Positions 24,198 through 35,471 of a DNA stretch of 64,000 nucleotides are shown piece by piece. Numbering within the stretch: position 1 is the stretch's first letter; the number at the start of each line of letters is the position of its first letter. The position numbers were made by a program, and so were the translations under genes. Below the pieces are notes generated by a model that made no database searches, was not told where the DNA came from, and was given only the letters and a program-made list of their open reading frames with translations. The stretch comes from Symbiodinium natans (taxonomy: Eukaryota > Sar > Dinophyceae > Suessiales > Symbiodiniaceae), in contig CAJNDS010000115.1 of the NCBI GenBank assembly GCA_905221605.1, positions 1 to 64,000 on the forward strand, given 5' to 3'.

Positions 24198-26352
24198 ATG
24201 GAATGGCGGAAGCCTTTGCTCGCTGCTGGTGCTGCGTCTTGTGCAGTTGCCGTTGTTTGGTACTTGCGGAAGGCGCCGATGCAGTTGTGCTTTTGTGATG
24301 TCTGGGATGAAAGCTCTTGCCCAGCCCAAGCATGTCTGCACCAGGCTCGGGCAAGACCCGTGGCCCTCGATGACTCGAGGGGCGAGGCAACGGTCACGGT
24401 GACAACGCCCGTATCGCCAGGCTTATACTTTGACATCTTGAGCTTTTTTGGGAAGGAGGACAAGCAAAAGCGAAATGAAAACGATGATGGTGAGGACGCG
24501 GATGTTGGCCGTTTCTTGGGTTTACGCAACGGTGCAGTCTTGCAGGGCTTGGCCAAAGAGCAGCTCAAGCAAATCTTGAAAGACATGATCAAGTGCCAGG
24601 CCTTCGTCCGGTTCGAGGTTTTGTATTAGGATTTTCGAAATGAAATGTTGTGGCAGGAACAAATGAAAAGTTTCATCAAGGACTTGACGCAGGAGCTTGC
24701 AATGCAGCTGTGCGGAATCTTACTTGCATGAGTTTGTTTGCTGTTGCCTATGTGCTTCGCTACTTGTGTTTGCCAGGCATGGCGACAACAGTTTGAAGCA
24801 CCGTATGGTTTTTGAGCAGGTCAAATATCCGGACCTGTCCGGTGCAAGCCCAAGGCAGAAGCCCAACATATTGCACCAGCTGCCATGAAGAGGGTGCGGT
24901 CTTTACAATGCCGAAAATCCCAAGAAATGGAAGCTTCCGAAAGCGTTGTCAGAATCGACATGAACACCTCGCAACTGTTGCACCCGGAACCCAACAAGGC
25001 TCACATGCCATGATGTCTGGAGGAGCTGGGTACAACAGCATTGAGCTTCCATGAGACCTGTCAGCGAGTGAAACAAGTTCAGCTGTTTGCCCAGTTGCCA
25101 TGGGTCGGGTCGGTGGAGTACAGTGTTGCAGCAGCTTTTGAGTGTGCCATGCATCATGAGGCCGGCAGACCCTTTAGAAAGTCGTGGCTTGCTGGGGGCT
25201 TATGTAAGCACGCATTCAAGCAAAGCGCTCCTTATATCTGTTTCTAAGGAAAGTCATGGAATTTGACAAGCTTCTCTTGAAACATCAGCATGACAGCGAT
25301 GTGCGCCAGCGCCCCACGTGACCATTCAAATTAGCCTGCGGCGTCTGATCTTTGGCAAGGCGATGCCATTGCAAAAATCATGGGTGCGCACCAGGCTCAG
25401 GTTGTGGAGTGGTTGTGGAGTGGTTGTTGAGTTGTGGAGTGGTTGTGGTTGGGAAGGCTGTCAAGCTTGTCAGCGCATCCGCGTTTGCTTAGCTGACGCG
25501 AGGCCAAATCCAACAAATGCCGTGTCTGACAAGATCCAGGCTGCCATCCTCTCAAGGAAGTGCGTGCGCCCACTCTTTAGGCCCGCTCTTTAGCTACTGC
25601 TGGCCGCATCATTGCAGTCCATCAGCGTGAAAGACATCATCGACATCCACACGTTCATGCTCCAGGATCATCGATGCCGTGCAGTTAAATTGGAGATGTG
25701 ATATTCCCAGTGGTGTGACGTTTGTGATGTCGGTTGCTTAGGCTGTTTGCTTCCAGGAGCTGCAGCAGCTGATTAAGGAGCATTCTGGTTCTGAAAGAAA
25801 GGAGGTGTGTTCTGCTGCTTGTTGTCATGTAGTGGCTTCTCCATCGGCTTACATTTCAGAAGCTCATGCACAATGGAATGATGTCATGACGGCACGGCGG
25901 AACAAGTTGTATCACTTGCAAATCTGTAGTGTTGGCCCACTCTTCCGGTTTAGGGTAGAGCATCATCAGTGCAAGGCCTTCGACACCAAAACTGTCACCA
26001 TCGCGGCACAGGCACAGCAGGGTCCACGCCATCAGCGCTGAGCTGCCTTGCCTTTCTTGCCTTGCTTTCTGGGGTTGAAGGCGATCATCGGATCCAAGTT
26101 TGAGACGCAGTTCAGTTTAACGTCGGAGGCTCCACCACACAATCCGACGACAAGATGCCATGATGTGTTGCGGGGCAGGACGTTGAAAGCGCAGTGCTGA
26201 TGTACCATGCGCAGGGGCCACGGTGTTTGGGTGCCCTCCTACAAGACGTTATAGTCGTGGTCTGTTTTGTTCATTTTAAGCATGAGTTGAGGAACTTGGC
26301 AACCGACCAAAACTTCGCCCAGATCAATATCAAGATTTCTCATGCCATGAGC
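24198..26352 (+). CDS. Multi-exon gene with very short exons, unknown function
   Basis: Exon 1 (24198-24617) starts MEWRKPLLAAGAASC with a hydrophobic N-terminal segment (residues ~6-22), likely a membrane anchor, and ends in a helical stretch (GLAKEQLKQILKDMIKCQ). Further in-frame blocks lie behind AG|G acceptors: EQMKSFIKDLTQELAMQ (24657), FHETCQRVKQVQ (~25039), EFDKLLLKHQHDSDVRQ (~25259), DAIAKIMGAHQAQ (~25360), NPTNAVSDKIQ (~25507), SISVKDIIDIHTFMLQ (~25618), ELQQLIKEHSGSERKE (25757-25804), DTKTVTIAAQ (~25981), IIGSKFETQFSLTSE (~26084), DVESAVLMYHA (~26173) and NLATDQNFAQINIKISHAM (~26290). Donors following these are GT, GC or GA, as known for dinoflagellates. Together they suggest an all-helical protein. 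The order of blocks resembles a hypothetical family I recall from protists, but I cannot name a function. Exact borders and the 3' end are uncertain. Confidence 0.55.
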
Positions 26353-29300
26353 CGGAATCCTGGAGCTTCGCCCAGGTTGTTGTCTCACATGTATCAATCG
26401 ACCAAGGTCAGCTGCTGGGCACCCCCTTCACGCCCAGTTAAACCCAACCTTGGGCGTAGAATGTGTGAAAAGAAGACCATCCCACCTGGGTGCTGTGTGC
26501 TGTGCGTTGGTAGTGCAGGAGTACTTCAAGGCACTCCTCCTTGGCTCATGCATGGGTCAGCTTGTGGTGAATCAAATTGCGTGTCCAGCACACTGCCGCG
26601 GCGGTGGCCGCATGTCCAAGCACATAGAAGCACGCTTGCCCAGGCTGTTGGGGTAACATAGGTTGTAAAGTTAAACAAGTTGCTGTAAGCACGACCTGAA
26701 TGATTAACCTTTATGTCAGTTGCTGAGTCTAACGTCAATAGTTGGAATATCTAGCTGCCATTGGTATGGCATGAGCATCCCCTCGTCTTGTGAAGTTGTT
26801 CTCAAGCTCTTGTCATGATCGTTTCACATGGCCCTGGGCTTACGTATACTGTGGCCTCTCATGGCAGAACTTGCTCTACACGGCAGCAAGCAACGGAGCC
26901 TGCTGTGCATCTGACTTCAGGTGAGGAGAAGAATTCAGCAAGCAGCTGGACCATCAGCGATTTGTACCAGGTGCAGCACCGGTTCGCCGTCCTACCCCGT
27001 CCTTTGCGCCTCTCGATTCCTTGAGAATCTCGAGGCTCTGCAAGCCGAGCAGCGCACTTCTGCCAACTTGAGGCCTACACCAATGGATTACAACCAGCAT
27101 CTCGCATGCTCAGCGTTTTTGGGTGTTTACTAGTCTGAGCCAGCAGCTATCCGTCAAGGACATCAGACAAGGTTTGTCGATGTGTTCTCTTTTGATGTTT
27201 CTAGAGCCCTACTTGAACTGTATAGCACCAACAAGATGCGAATTGAACAGTTGAAGACGACAAGGATAAAGCTTCGAGAATCGCGTCCAGAGGGAGATTC
27301 TGCCTCATGTGGCCTTGTTTCAGATGGTACACATAGCCGAGTTCCAGAATTTCGTGTAAAGCTGAGCAGCAAGTGTTTTCTGTCGATTGACTTCAAAGCT
27401 TTGTTTCTCTTGTTCCTCAACTCCAACTGCTTTCTGTATGGATATCTTGCCCGTGAGCAAAGAGAATCAGTTTGGCGGGCAATTGAGTTGATGTATGCCT
27501 TGGAACAACTTTCAGTGAAGGAGAACGCGATCATGGAAAGCAGACGAGTAGGACGGTCATCTTTGTATGGACATGCAAAAGGCTCCAGACACCTTGTCGC
27601 GCAGGGTTTGTAGCTTTCGGACGTAATGGCTAGGTCTAGGTTGGTGATGGGCTTGGACATGGGCAATTTTTGCATTGGCATTGCTGGTATTAACTTCTAC
27701 TCGTTTTTCACAGTGCAAGCAAGTTGCTTGAAAAGTTGGAGAAGTGACGTGGACCCCATGTCCCAGCTCGCCATCCCCATCGAAAAAGGCGCCTGAGTCT
27801 GCGGTTAGTGGTGGCAGGATGTGGCGGCTGCAAGGCCCAGAAGACAATGCCAAGCGGCTAAGATCGCTCTGGTCTCTAGCCGTTCTCCACCCACACCGAG
27901 AATTGCAATGCTTAAATTTTGAGACAACCCTTCTCCTCGCTCACTCCTCGCTTCGCCCGGTGTCCCGCCCGGTTTGCTAGCCTGGTCGCTGGAGTGCCCA
28001 CCCGCAAGAACATCCCACAGCTAGTCCCGCCGAGTATCCCTGGAGTGCCCAACCCCCTAGAATCCCAATCCGCCAATTACCCTCCTCCAGAGCAATGCGG
28101 CGAAAAGCTTGAGGGGAAGTTTTCTGAGTTACTTGTCAGATGCTTTAGGGTGCTTTTCGGCAAGTTGCTCAAGCAGTCATGCGCAGCCAGCCTTGGTGCA
28201 GCAATGACCTAGCCACGATGCTCAAAAGAAAGTGACGCAGAAACGAGCTTGTAAACAATCTCGTCTTTTCTTGCTTGAAGCAGTGCTTGAATTGTAACCA
28301 CATGGGAGTGCCCCATATACGTTTCCAGGTCAGGACGCGTGGAACCTGATTCTGCAGAATTTGCCGGCAGGTGTGAACTGCAGAAAGCCAAAGAAGAAAT
28401 TCATCATCTACGTGTGCCTAGCCCAATTTGGCTGACTGAGTTTGCATCGGTGCTTTGCGGCCTTGGGCGTCGTTCCGAGCAAGGGCAGCAAGGGTTTCCG
28501 GGTGTTGCTCTTGGTTTACGAAGAAGCTTCGTATTGCATCAAGACATCCTCGGATCATACTCAGATTTTGCTTTGCTTGGCATTTGGGCAAAGATGGCGT
28601 TTAGGAAGCAGGAGGAAGGATAGGGAAATCGTAAGCCCAAGAAAAGCGTATGAAGTCCATAGTGTGTCCGGAGCTCCGTCCTTGTGTGATCCCGAGGATT
28701 GTGTACATCGCCTTGAACGAAGCAACAGGTGCGTGTGGTGCTCATGGTGAGTCAGGAAACTCAGACATTGCTCTTCCATGAGGTTTGTTCGATGTGATGG
28801 CAAGGACGAAGAGCAGGTCGGGCGTTGATGCTTTCCACTCGAACATTCCCCGAATTGAGAACAATGTGCCGGAAGATTCCCAAAGTCCCTCCCGCGAACG
28901 ATTGAGATCCCGAGACACGATGTATGACGTGGGCCACTGTTTTTGAAGAAACCCTTGACCAGCCAGTACCACCAATCAACAAAAAACGAGCTTCCAACAT
29001 CCTTTCCCGTCAGGCCTCCCCTAAACTTTGCTTTTCATGTGGTCACACTCCTCGTAGTTTGTGTTTTGCATGGGGCTGCCGGCACCCGGGAGTCGTGTTA
29101 GCGTACTTGTTCCTTTCCCCTGCCTTCTTTGCTCTTTGGGCTGTCGTAGGCAGTTGGGGAGGTGGGGTCAGGGGCCCCCTTCCCACAATAGACAGTGGGA
29201 GCGCAATGTTTCTCCTCTAGTATTCTTTTCTGCTCAGCGATTCCAAGCCGCAGGCAAGTGCCTCCACGGAGGAAGCAACAGCACGTGAGCAAGTTCCTCA

Positions 29301-30635
29301 GCACAGCACGCCGCCGTGCACCGATGCGCATTCGCAGCATGCTGATGGCATCGAACTCCAGGCTGGATCTGCGCATTAGCTGCTACCATTGCAGTGTTAT
29401 TGACATGGAGGAGCCCAGAAGTGCTTTTCATTGCTTTACTGTGCAGGGGCTCAAGCCAAACGGCGGCCATGTGGAAGCTGATGCAGTGCAGAGCCAAGAG
29501 GTCTCTCGACACGCAGCTGATGGGTTGTTTTTTCAAGCGACGCACGTGGCGCAGTTCTGTGCTGGTCAGTTGGATGCTTTGTTGAGCGCAAGAGGGTATT
29601 TTGCGCTACGTGCGCACTGGAGTGTAGCAGCTTGCGTCCGCATCTTGCCAGGGCATCACCGGCAAGTGCTGCACTGAGTGCGAGCAGCTGCGAAAAGACA
29701 AATGGTTTGTCTGATACTGGTAGGTAACACAGGGCCGTCCGACAGATGGCACAATGTACCTTCTCAAGCTGGCAGGTCCGAGATGGACGGGCCGGGCACG
29801 GCTTCAAAAGGCTCTTATGTAAGAGCTGCGGACAAGGCATCCTGCAATGCAAGAGCCCGTCTTTGTGAAAACATCCGCTATAATGTGATTCACGTAGCTG
29901 ACAGCGGCTGAACCAACAAAAAGTCCATCTTGGGCTTTAAGACCCGTCTTGGAATATCGTGCTTGCGTGTTTGCTTGGTCTTGCCCGATGGTGGCTGGCA
30001 CGCTGTCAACTTCTGGAAGTAGGAGTGATCCGTAAAAGTCTCATACAAGTTTGTTCGTTCGGCGCCGCCCTCAGAAGTAGGCCGCCGAGTATGTTTGCCT
30101 GGAGTGCCCGCATCCCTGGAGCCTTTTCAGAGCCGGCAAAGAATCCTTCGGAGTAGCCTTGGCTGGAGTGCCCAACCTCAGCGAAGCCCGCAGAGAGTCT
30201 CGCCGAGCATTTGGGCCTTGCCCACAGCAAAGCCCGCAGCAAGTTCCGCCGAGTCTGGGTGCTGTGCTCATCCACAGAGTCCTGCCGAGTCTCCCGGAAT
30301 ACCAACCCAGAAAAGCCCCCTCATATTCCTTCCGAGTATCTGGACCGCCGAGTTTCTTCGCCTGGCTCACCTTCCGAGAGTCACGCTAACCGCCAAGAAG
30401 CCCGCAGAGAGTCCCGCCGAGTATCCTGGAACAAAAGCCCCCAGAGGAAGATGGCAATCATCGGTGCACTATGATGTTTTCGACATTTGTTTCACTTGAA
30501 ATGAGCTGATTCAAATGTTTCATTTAACGAACACTTTTGGAAAGTAAAGAGAGGAAAACATGTCTTGCTTTAAAAGAGCATGTTAAAGCGATGTCATGCG
30601 TTTGTAGATCGTTCTCTCACAGAATGCTTTGATTT
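26353..30635. other. No gene assigned; exon-like ORFs and a dispersed motif
   Basis: ORF 27182-27613 (+, 143 aa; FDVSRALLELYSTNKMRIEQ) and short helical stretches such as ENLEALQAEQRTSANL (~27025) could be exons, but I cannot identify them. Low-copy repeats built around CCCGCCGAGTATCC and CTGGAGTGCCC lie at 27953-28075 and 30077-30450. They recur past the copia element at 39165-39275. Confidence 0.35.
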
Positions 30636-30640
30636 CGCAC

Positions 30641-30776
30641 TGATTACGAGTTTGATTTGATTGCGATATCTCATTGCAACTGTAGTGAAACTGTTTTGCC
30701 CATTGCACCATGTGGTCATGCTGTGATTCCTTGAGTGTGCCACTGCAGCTGTGTTCACTCGTGTGAAAAGTATTCA
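30641..30776 (+). repeat. copia 5' LTR
   Basis: 136 bp, starting TGATTACGAG and ending AAAAGTATTCA. No difference from the 3' LTR was found in a base-by-base comparison. This is short for a copia LTR. No clear TATA box is visible. Confidence 0.95.
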
Positions 30777-30789
30777 TGGTAGCGGAGCC
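30777..30789 (+). promoter_or_regulatory. Primer binding site, initiator Met tRNA type
   Basis: TGGTAGCGGAGCC follows the LTR with no gap. It resembles the TGGTATCAGAGCC primer site complementary to initiator Met-tRNA that many copia elements use. Confidence 0.75.
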
Positions 30790-30987
30790 TCTACGTGCCC
30801 TTACCTTCTGGTGGGCGACAGAGGTATCCGTACGGGACAGGATCCTATCCCGAGGGCAGTCGGGGTGTGACACGTTTTCTTGGTTTGGGTTTGCGTTCAG
30901 GGACCAGGCCTCGAAGTTTCCTTGCCTGGGTTGTGGGTTGTTTTGTGAGTTAGCTGTGTAGTCAGCCTCCTCTCGCAGCCATAGTGT

Positions 30988-31515
30988 GTGGTGGACGGCA
31001 ATCCCACCTGCGCCCGCGCTGCTACGACGTCCGAAGGACAGGGTGAGGTGTTAACCGAGCCCTGGTGGGAGAACATCGTAAATCCTACACCTGAGTTGTT
31101 GAAAGAAGTCCGAGGAAAGGTCATCGAGTGGTTCTGTGAGCTTCAATTTTCCAAGCCCAAGACTCCTTCGCTGTCGCAGCTGAGCTTCAAGCGTAGGCAA
31201 AATCTTGTAAGAAAGCAGCACAGGGAAACTTTGAGGAACCTTCACAGCATTGCCGAAATCGTTGCTTTTGGTTGCCACTTACTGAAGGGACGGAAGGATT
31301 TGCTTGAGATTTTCTTGTGTACTGTGACCCAGAAGCTTATCGAGACCCCAAGGCCTGTCGCTGCATCTGAGTGTAAGGGAGCCGCCCTCCCTGACAGTGC
31401 CTCCTCAGAGAGCACTGCTGTGCAGTCTGAGCCATCAGACCTGGGACCGCCGCGAAAGCGTTTCAGAGCACTGCAGCCGGGAGCAAAATCCATTTGCATT
31501 GATCTTGATCCTTGA
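30988..31515 (+). CDS. copia upstream ORF (ORF0), unknown
   Basis: An open frame of about 175 codons with no internal Met; the first usable codon is GTG at 30988. It shares the reading frame of Gag and ends at TGA 31513-31515, only 15 bases before Gag's ATG at 31531. It has Trp/Glu-rich (EPWWENIVNPTPELLKEV) and Leu-rich helical stretches. A basic PPRKRFRALQPG near the end could be a nuclear localisation signal. It may be the 5' part of Gag reached by stop readthrough, or an exon joined by splicing. I recognise no domain. Confidence 0.5.
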   Translation: MVDGNPTCARAATTSEGQGEVLTEPWWENIVNPTPELLKEVRGKVIEWFCELQFSKPKTPSLSQLSFKRRQNLVRKQHRETLRNLHSIAEIVAFGCHLLKGRKDLLEIFLCTVTQKLIETPRPVAASECKGAALPDSASSESTAVQSEPSDLGPPRKRFRALQPGAKSICIDLDP

Positions 31516-31530
31516 TTTTCTGTGAGAGTC

Positions 31531-32547
31531 ATGTCGGGACCTCAAATCAGCCCAAATGGAAGTCCTCAGCAGAGCCCTACCCTGGGGCCCGCTGCGTCAC
31601 CTGCAGGTTCCACGCAGGCCAATGAGGCTAGGTTGCTTGAGATTCTGGGAGCGATGCAGCAAAACCAGCAGGTGTTGACACAGCTGCTGCAAAACCAGCA
31701 GCAGCAGCAAGCGCAGGCTGCGTCAGGTTCAGGTCCAAGCTCTCCCACGAGCCCGACTGGGCTTGCAGCAAAGGATCTAAGCAAGGTCCTAAAGCACCCT
31801 GTGGTCTTTGTAGGACAGACTAGGGAAGAAGAGCTGGTTCGCTGGCCGAGTTGGTCGTGGGAGTTTGAACAGTACCTAAGCACCCTAGATAAGGAGTTCA
31901 AGCTTGACTTCAAGCGTCTTCGTGACAATCCGAAAACCCCTGTGGCTGTGACAGATTTTACAGAAAGGGAGATGGACCGATCAAGGATTGTTTACGGGTT
32001 GATGGCTTCGTTGTTGAATGATCGCCTTAAGCGGGTGTTGAAGACTGTAGAAGAGAGCAATGGCTATGAGGCCTACAGACAAATTGCTCTGGACCTGCGA
32101 CCTTCCTCAAGGACCCGTGCGCTTGCCCTCTTACAGACCATTCATGCATGGCCTACCTTCGACAACAAGCAAGGGTTGTTGAGTCAGGTTTTGAGACTTG
32201 AACAAGCGATGGCCGAGTATGATGCGATTGCCTCACAGTCCTTGTCTGATGATCAGAAAGTTGCTTCGTTGCTACGTTGCCTCACTGGGCAACTCCGTCA
32301 GCATGTGAATCTCGTGATGGAAGACAGCTGGACACACAGTGAACTCAGAGCACTTGTGTCTAGGTATGATGCTTCTTCGTCAAAATGGAGCGCGTCTGTT
32401 GCAGCAACATATGGGCTTTCTGAGGGCAAGGGAGGTGGATTCGTAGAAGAGCCAACGCCAATGGAGATTGACCTCCTCAACAATAAAGGGCCGAGTGGTA
32501 AGAAGGGTGGTAAGCGTGGCAAAGGGGGAAAAATGGGGAAAGGGTGA
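31531..32547 (+). CDS. gag: copia Gag (capsid-like)
   Basis: Begins MSGPQISPNGSPQQSP, then a Gln-rich stretch (QQNQQVLTQLLQNQQQQQA) and a helical capsid-like body. The body includes FVGQTREEELVRWPSWSWEF and LLNDRLKRVLKTVEE, a pattern seen in copia-type Gag proteins. It ends in a Lys/Gly tail (KKGGKRGKGGKMGKG). Gag would form the virus-like particle and bind element RNA. The zinc knuckle is not in this frame but in the next ORF (frame +1), which overlaps by 80 bases around the G/A-rich GGGGGAAAAATGGGGAAAGG. Programmed +1 shifting or an indel is needed to join them. Confidence 0.85.
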   Translation: MSGPQISPNGSPQQSPTLGPAASPAGSTQANEARLLEILGAMQQNQQVLTQLLQNQQQQQAQAASGSGPSSPTSPTGLAAKDLSKVLKHPVVFVGQTREEELVRWPSWSWEFEQYLSTLDKEFKLDFKRLRDNPKTPVAVTDFTEREMDRSRIVYGLMASLLNDRLKRVLKTVEESNGYEAYRQIALDLRPSSRTRALALLQTIHAWPTFDNKQGLLSQVLRLEQAMAEYDAIASQSLSDDQKVASLLRCLTGQLRQHVNLVMEDSWTHSELRALVSRYDASSSKWSASVAATYGLSEGKGGGFVEEPTPMEIDLLNNKGPSGKKGGKRGKGGKMGKG

Positions 32548-34282
32548 TAGTGGCAAAAGTCCCAAGGGCGGAAAAGGGGGTAAGACCCACAGTCCACAAC
32601 ACCCTAAAGGCTCAGCCGGGCGAAACCCTAACCCTAATGCAAATCCTGCCGCCAACAAGAAATGCCATAACTGCGGAAAGAAGGGGCATTTTGCCCGTGA
32701 CTGCCGACAACCGAAGAAGGTTCGTCAGGTTGACAATGCTGAGTCAGCCGATGCTGCGGCCTCTGGAGAGGCAAGCGCCAAAGCCAAGGCAGGTGCGAAG
32801 GCCCAGGTCCGTCGCATTGCTTTCGATCTCGAGGACTATGATGAGTCACCGAGTGCTGTGAGCCATGTCCGAATGGTTCAGCGTGAGATCCAGTGTGAGA
32901 GCCCTGCTGTGGATGAGGTTCATGACAAGGACGTCAGGCCGAGTTTCATGCTGAGGGTGTGGAACGTTTTCCAGAAGTGCGTGCCGAGGCGGTGTGTTTG
33001 GCGTAATGCATCGTTGAGCGGTCGTGCTGAGCAGAACAGTGACATGCCAGTTGCTGGTCCGATGTGTGGGGATGTGCGTATGCTGAAACATGCCCATGGA
33101 GAGTTCCCTGGCGTTGAAGTAGAAATGATACTGGATTCAGGCGCCGATGCTTCATGCTTGCCTGGAAACATGTCAGACTGTGGTGTGCCAGTAGCAGTCG
33201 AGGATGGCGTCTTCCAGGATGCTCAGGGCACCAGATTGAACATCCAAGGATCGAAACGTGCTGAAGTGACGTTTGCTGCAAGTGAGGAAGGTCCGGTGAC
33301 CGCCATCAAGGAGAACTTCCTGATAGCACCCCATGTGACGTCGCCACTCCTAGCAGTTGGCAAACTCTACAGAGCTGGTTTCGAGTTGCGACATGTTGGT
33401 GGCAATATGAGGTTGTGCAGCCCAGACAATCAGGTTCAGATCCCTGTGTACTTCAAGCAGAACAGTTTAGCCGCGAGATGTTACATCAGGGTTCTGAGTG
33501 AAGCATCGTCAGTCACACTTGCAGCGTCTGCGGCCAGCAGACCCATCGCCTCACACCCCGAACCTCTTGCAAGCTCGTCTCCTAAACAGGTGCGTGCTGT
33601 TGAATACACGATCGAGTCGCTTGGTCCTCTCAGCGACTACTTCGACCAGGTCATGCCAGATGTGTTTGCGTTACGCACTTCAAGTGAGCGGTTCATCGAT
33701 GTGCAAGTTGCTCTTCCTCGTGAGGGTTGCGAATACAGAAGCACACTCGTGAAGGAACCAGGCATGCCTGAAGTTTGGTCAGTGATTGAGTGGTGTGAGC
33801 CACTTGAGTCAATTGAGAACCTGAGTGCGTTGCTTCCTGGTGACAGACATGTTGCTCGTGAGGTGCTTGTTTTCGCTACAAGGAGGCATGTTGCTCCTGA
33901 GGAGGTTGGTCTCAAGGTGTGTGAAGGATCCGGAGAGCCTCCTGCACTTCCAGAGCGTTCGTCTGACTTGCCCGAGTCAGACAATGTGCGAATGGAGGAC
34001 GGAGAGCCTCAACAGGCTGAAGCAGTAGAGCCTGAACCGCGTGAGCAGGTTCAGGTGGACAGTGCCTTGAGGGATGAACCCGATGATGAGGCCAGTCAGC
34101 CGTTGGTTGTTGATGGCGTTGTGCTTAGCATGGCGTGCACATTGGCGACGTTGCGGTCTGCCGCTAATGCACTTGGTTTGGGCAAATCTGGGGGCAAAAG
34201 CATCCTCAAGAGGATCAGGACGCATCTTGATCAACAGCAGCTGATCGCAGCACACAAGCTAGAAGCCAACTTGCAGAGATGA
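32468..34282 (+). CDS. pol: copia pol part 1: zinc knuckle and aspartic protease
   Basis: The frame opens inside Gag without its own ATG, consistent with a Gag-Pol frameshift product. It contains the CCHC knuckle CHNCGKKGHFARDC (32663-32704), which binds element RNA. A retropepsin site follows, MILDSGADASCLP (Asp at 33134, DSGA core), with a downstream hydrophobic flap region (PLLAVGKLYRAGF). A long acidic Glu/Pro-rich linker and a basic helix (GKSILKRIRTHLDQQQ) complete it. It ends ...NLQR at TGA 34280-34282, where the next frame opens at ATG 34279 (ATGA overlap). Confidence 0.88.
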   Translation: MTSSTIKGRVVRRVVSVAKGEKWGKGDSGKSPKGGKGGKTHSPQHPKGSAGRNPNPNANPAANKKCHNCGKKGHFARDCRQPKKVRQVDNAESADAAASGEASAKAKAGAKAQVRRIAFDLEDYDESPSAVSHVRMVQREIQCESPAVDEVHDKDVRPSFMLRVWNVFQKCVPRRCVWRNASLSGRAEQNSDMPVAGPMCGDVRMLKHAHGEFPGVEVEMILDSGADASCLPGNMSDCGVPVAVEDGVFQDAQGTRLNIQGSKRAEVTFAASEEGPVTAIKENFLIAPHVTSPLLAVGKLYRAGFELRHVGGNMRLCSPDNQVQIPVYFKQNSLAARCYIRVLSEASSVTLAASAASRPIASHPEPLASSSPKQVRAVEYTIESLGPLSDYFDQVMPDVFALRTSSERFIDVQVALPREGCEYRSTLVKEPGMPEVWSVIEWCEPLESIENLSALLPGDRHVAREVLVFATRRHVAPEEVGLKVCEGSGEPPALPERSSDLPESDNVRMEDGEPQQAEAVEPEPREQVQVDSALRDEPDDEASQPLVVDGVVLSMACTLATLRSAANALGLGKSGGKSILKRIRTHLDQQQLIAAHKLEANLQR

Positions 34283-35402
34283 CCGAACGACCTGCGGCTA
34301 TGCAAGCTGAGGTTGCATTGCCAAGCGAGGCAGAGCAGAAGGAGCATGCATTGACGCACACCCCGTACAGGGGTTGGTGCGAGCATTGTGTTTCATACCG
34401 TGCCAAAGCTGATCGTCACGAGACACGCCAGAGGGATGACAGAGCTGTGTCAACCCTGTCGTTTGACTTCGCTTACACATCGCGCAAAGATGGGGACAAG
34501 GAAAAGCTCTGCTGTTTGGTTGTGTGTGACTCGGCAACTAAGTGGGTGCAAGCGTGGCCAGTTGAGAGAAAAGGCGGCACGGCTGCCAGAAACTACATGG
34601 CTTTAGAAATCACACGTTTGCTGTCGTATCTGGGGCACGGTCCGTCACTCTGAGGTGTGACCCAGAACCGTCATGCAATAGTTTGGCCGAGGCTGTGAGC
34701 ACGCTGCGAAGCCGCATAGGGATGCAGACACATGTTGAGAACACACCTGCCGGCGAACATCAGGCATGCACTGCTGAAGGTGCAATCGAGAAGATTAGAC
34801 AACATGTTGGGACCCTGCTGAGTGAGTTTGAACAGAACTCAGGTGTGACGATAGGCACGTTACATCCACTGCGTGCTTGGTGCTGGAGGCATTCCGGCTG
34901 GTTGTTGCAGCGTTTCAATGTCATGCAGGCATTGACCGCGTGGGAGCGTTTGCATCAAACACCGTACACCGGAAAGCTTGTCCGGTATGGGGAGTACGTC
35001 CTTGCCAGGATAAGGTCTGCAACTAAGGGTAAGCCTAGGTGGTTTAAATCTTTGTTTTTGGGGAAAAGTGACATTTCGGACTGCCACATTGTTTGCACCT
35101 CTGCAGGTCGACTGGTGATGGCCAGGTCCATCAGAAGGACCGCCACTGCATATGACCCCACGCTTGTCGCAGCCTTGCGCGACAATCCTGACAAGCACGC
35201 CTCATTCCTTGCAGGAAAGGTGGGCAGTTCTAGGAAACAGGTCCAAGCAAAGCAGGTTGAGGCGACAGAGGATCAGGAGAGTGACATCGCTGGGAGCGAC
35301 GTCTCAAGCAACGAGGCTGATGTGATCAGCCCTGGTCAAGAGGACATCGCGCCTGCTCCTTCGTCCGTTCAACTCCCTCTTGCAAGAGAATGTGTTGCCT
35401 AA
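34279..35402 (+). CDS. pol: copia integrase, one frameshift
   Basis: A zinc-binding start (HALTHTPYRGWCEHCV) is followed by the core: FDFAYT (first Asp, ~34465), TLRCDPEPS (second Asp, ~34660) and AEGAIEKIRQH (catalytic Glu region, ~34785). The enzyme inserts the cDNA into host DNA. The frame changes from that of 34279 to that of 34683 at about 34640, just before the second Asp, so this copy needs a shift or carries an indel. It ends at TAA 35400-35402. The RT ORF follows in the same frame 69 bases later. Confidence 0.83.
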
Positions 35403-35471
35403 GCTTGCAATCCCTGTACCAAAGCCCAGCCGGGCACACCGCGGCCAAGTCGTGCACCTCCACCAAGCGCC

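Noticed and set aside
27182-27613. 143-residue ORF as a named gene
   Set aside because: No family recognised; it overlaps a longer minus ORF, and neither has decisive features.
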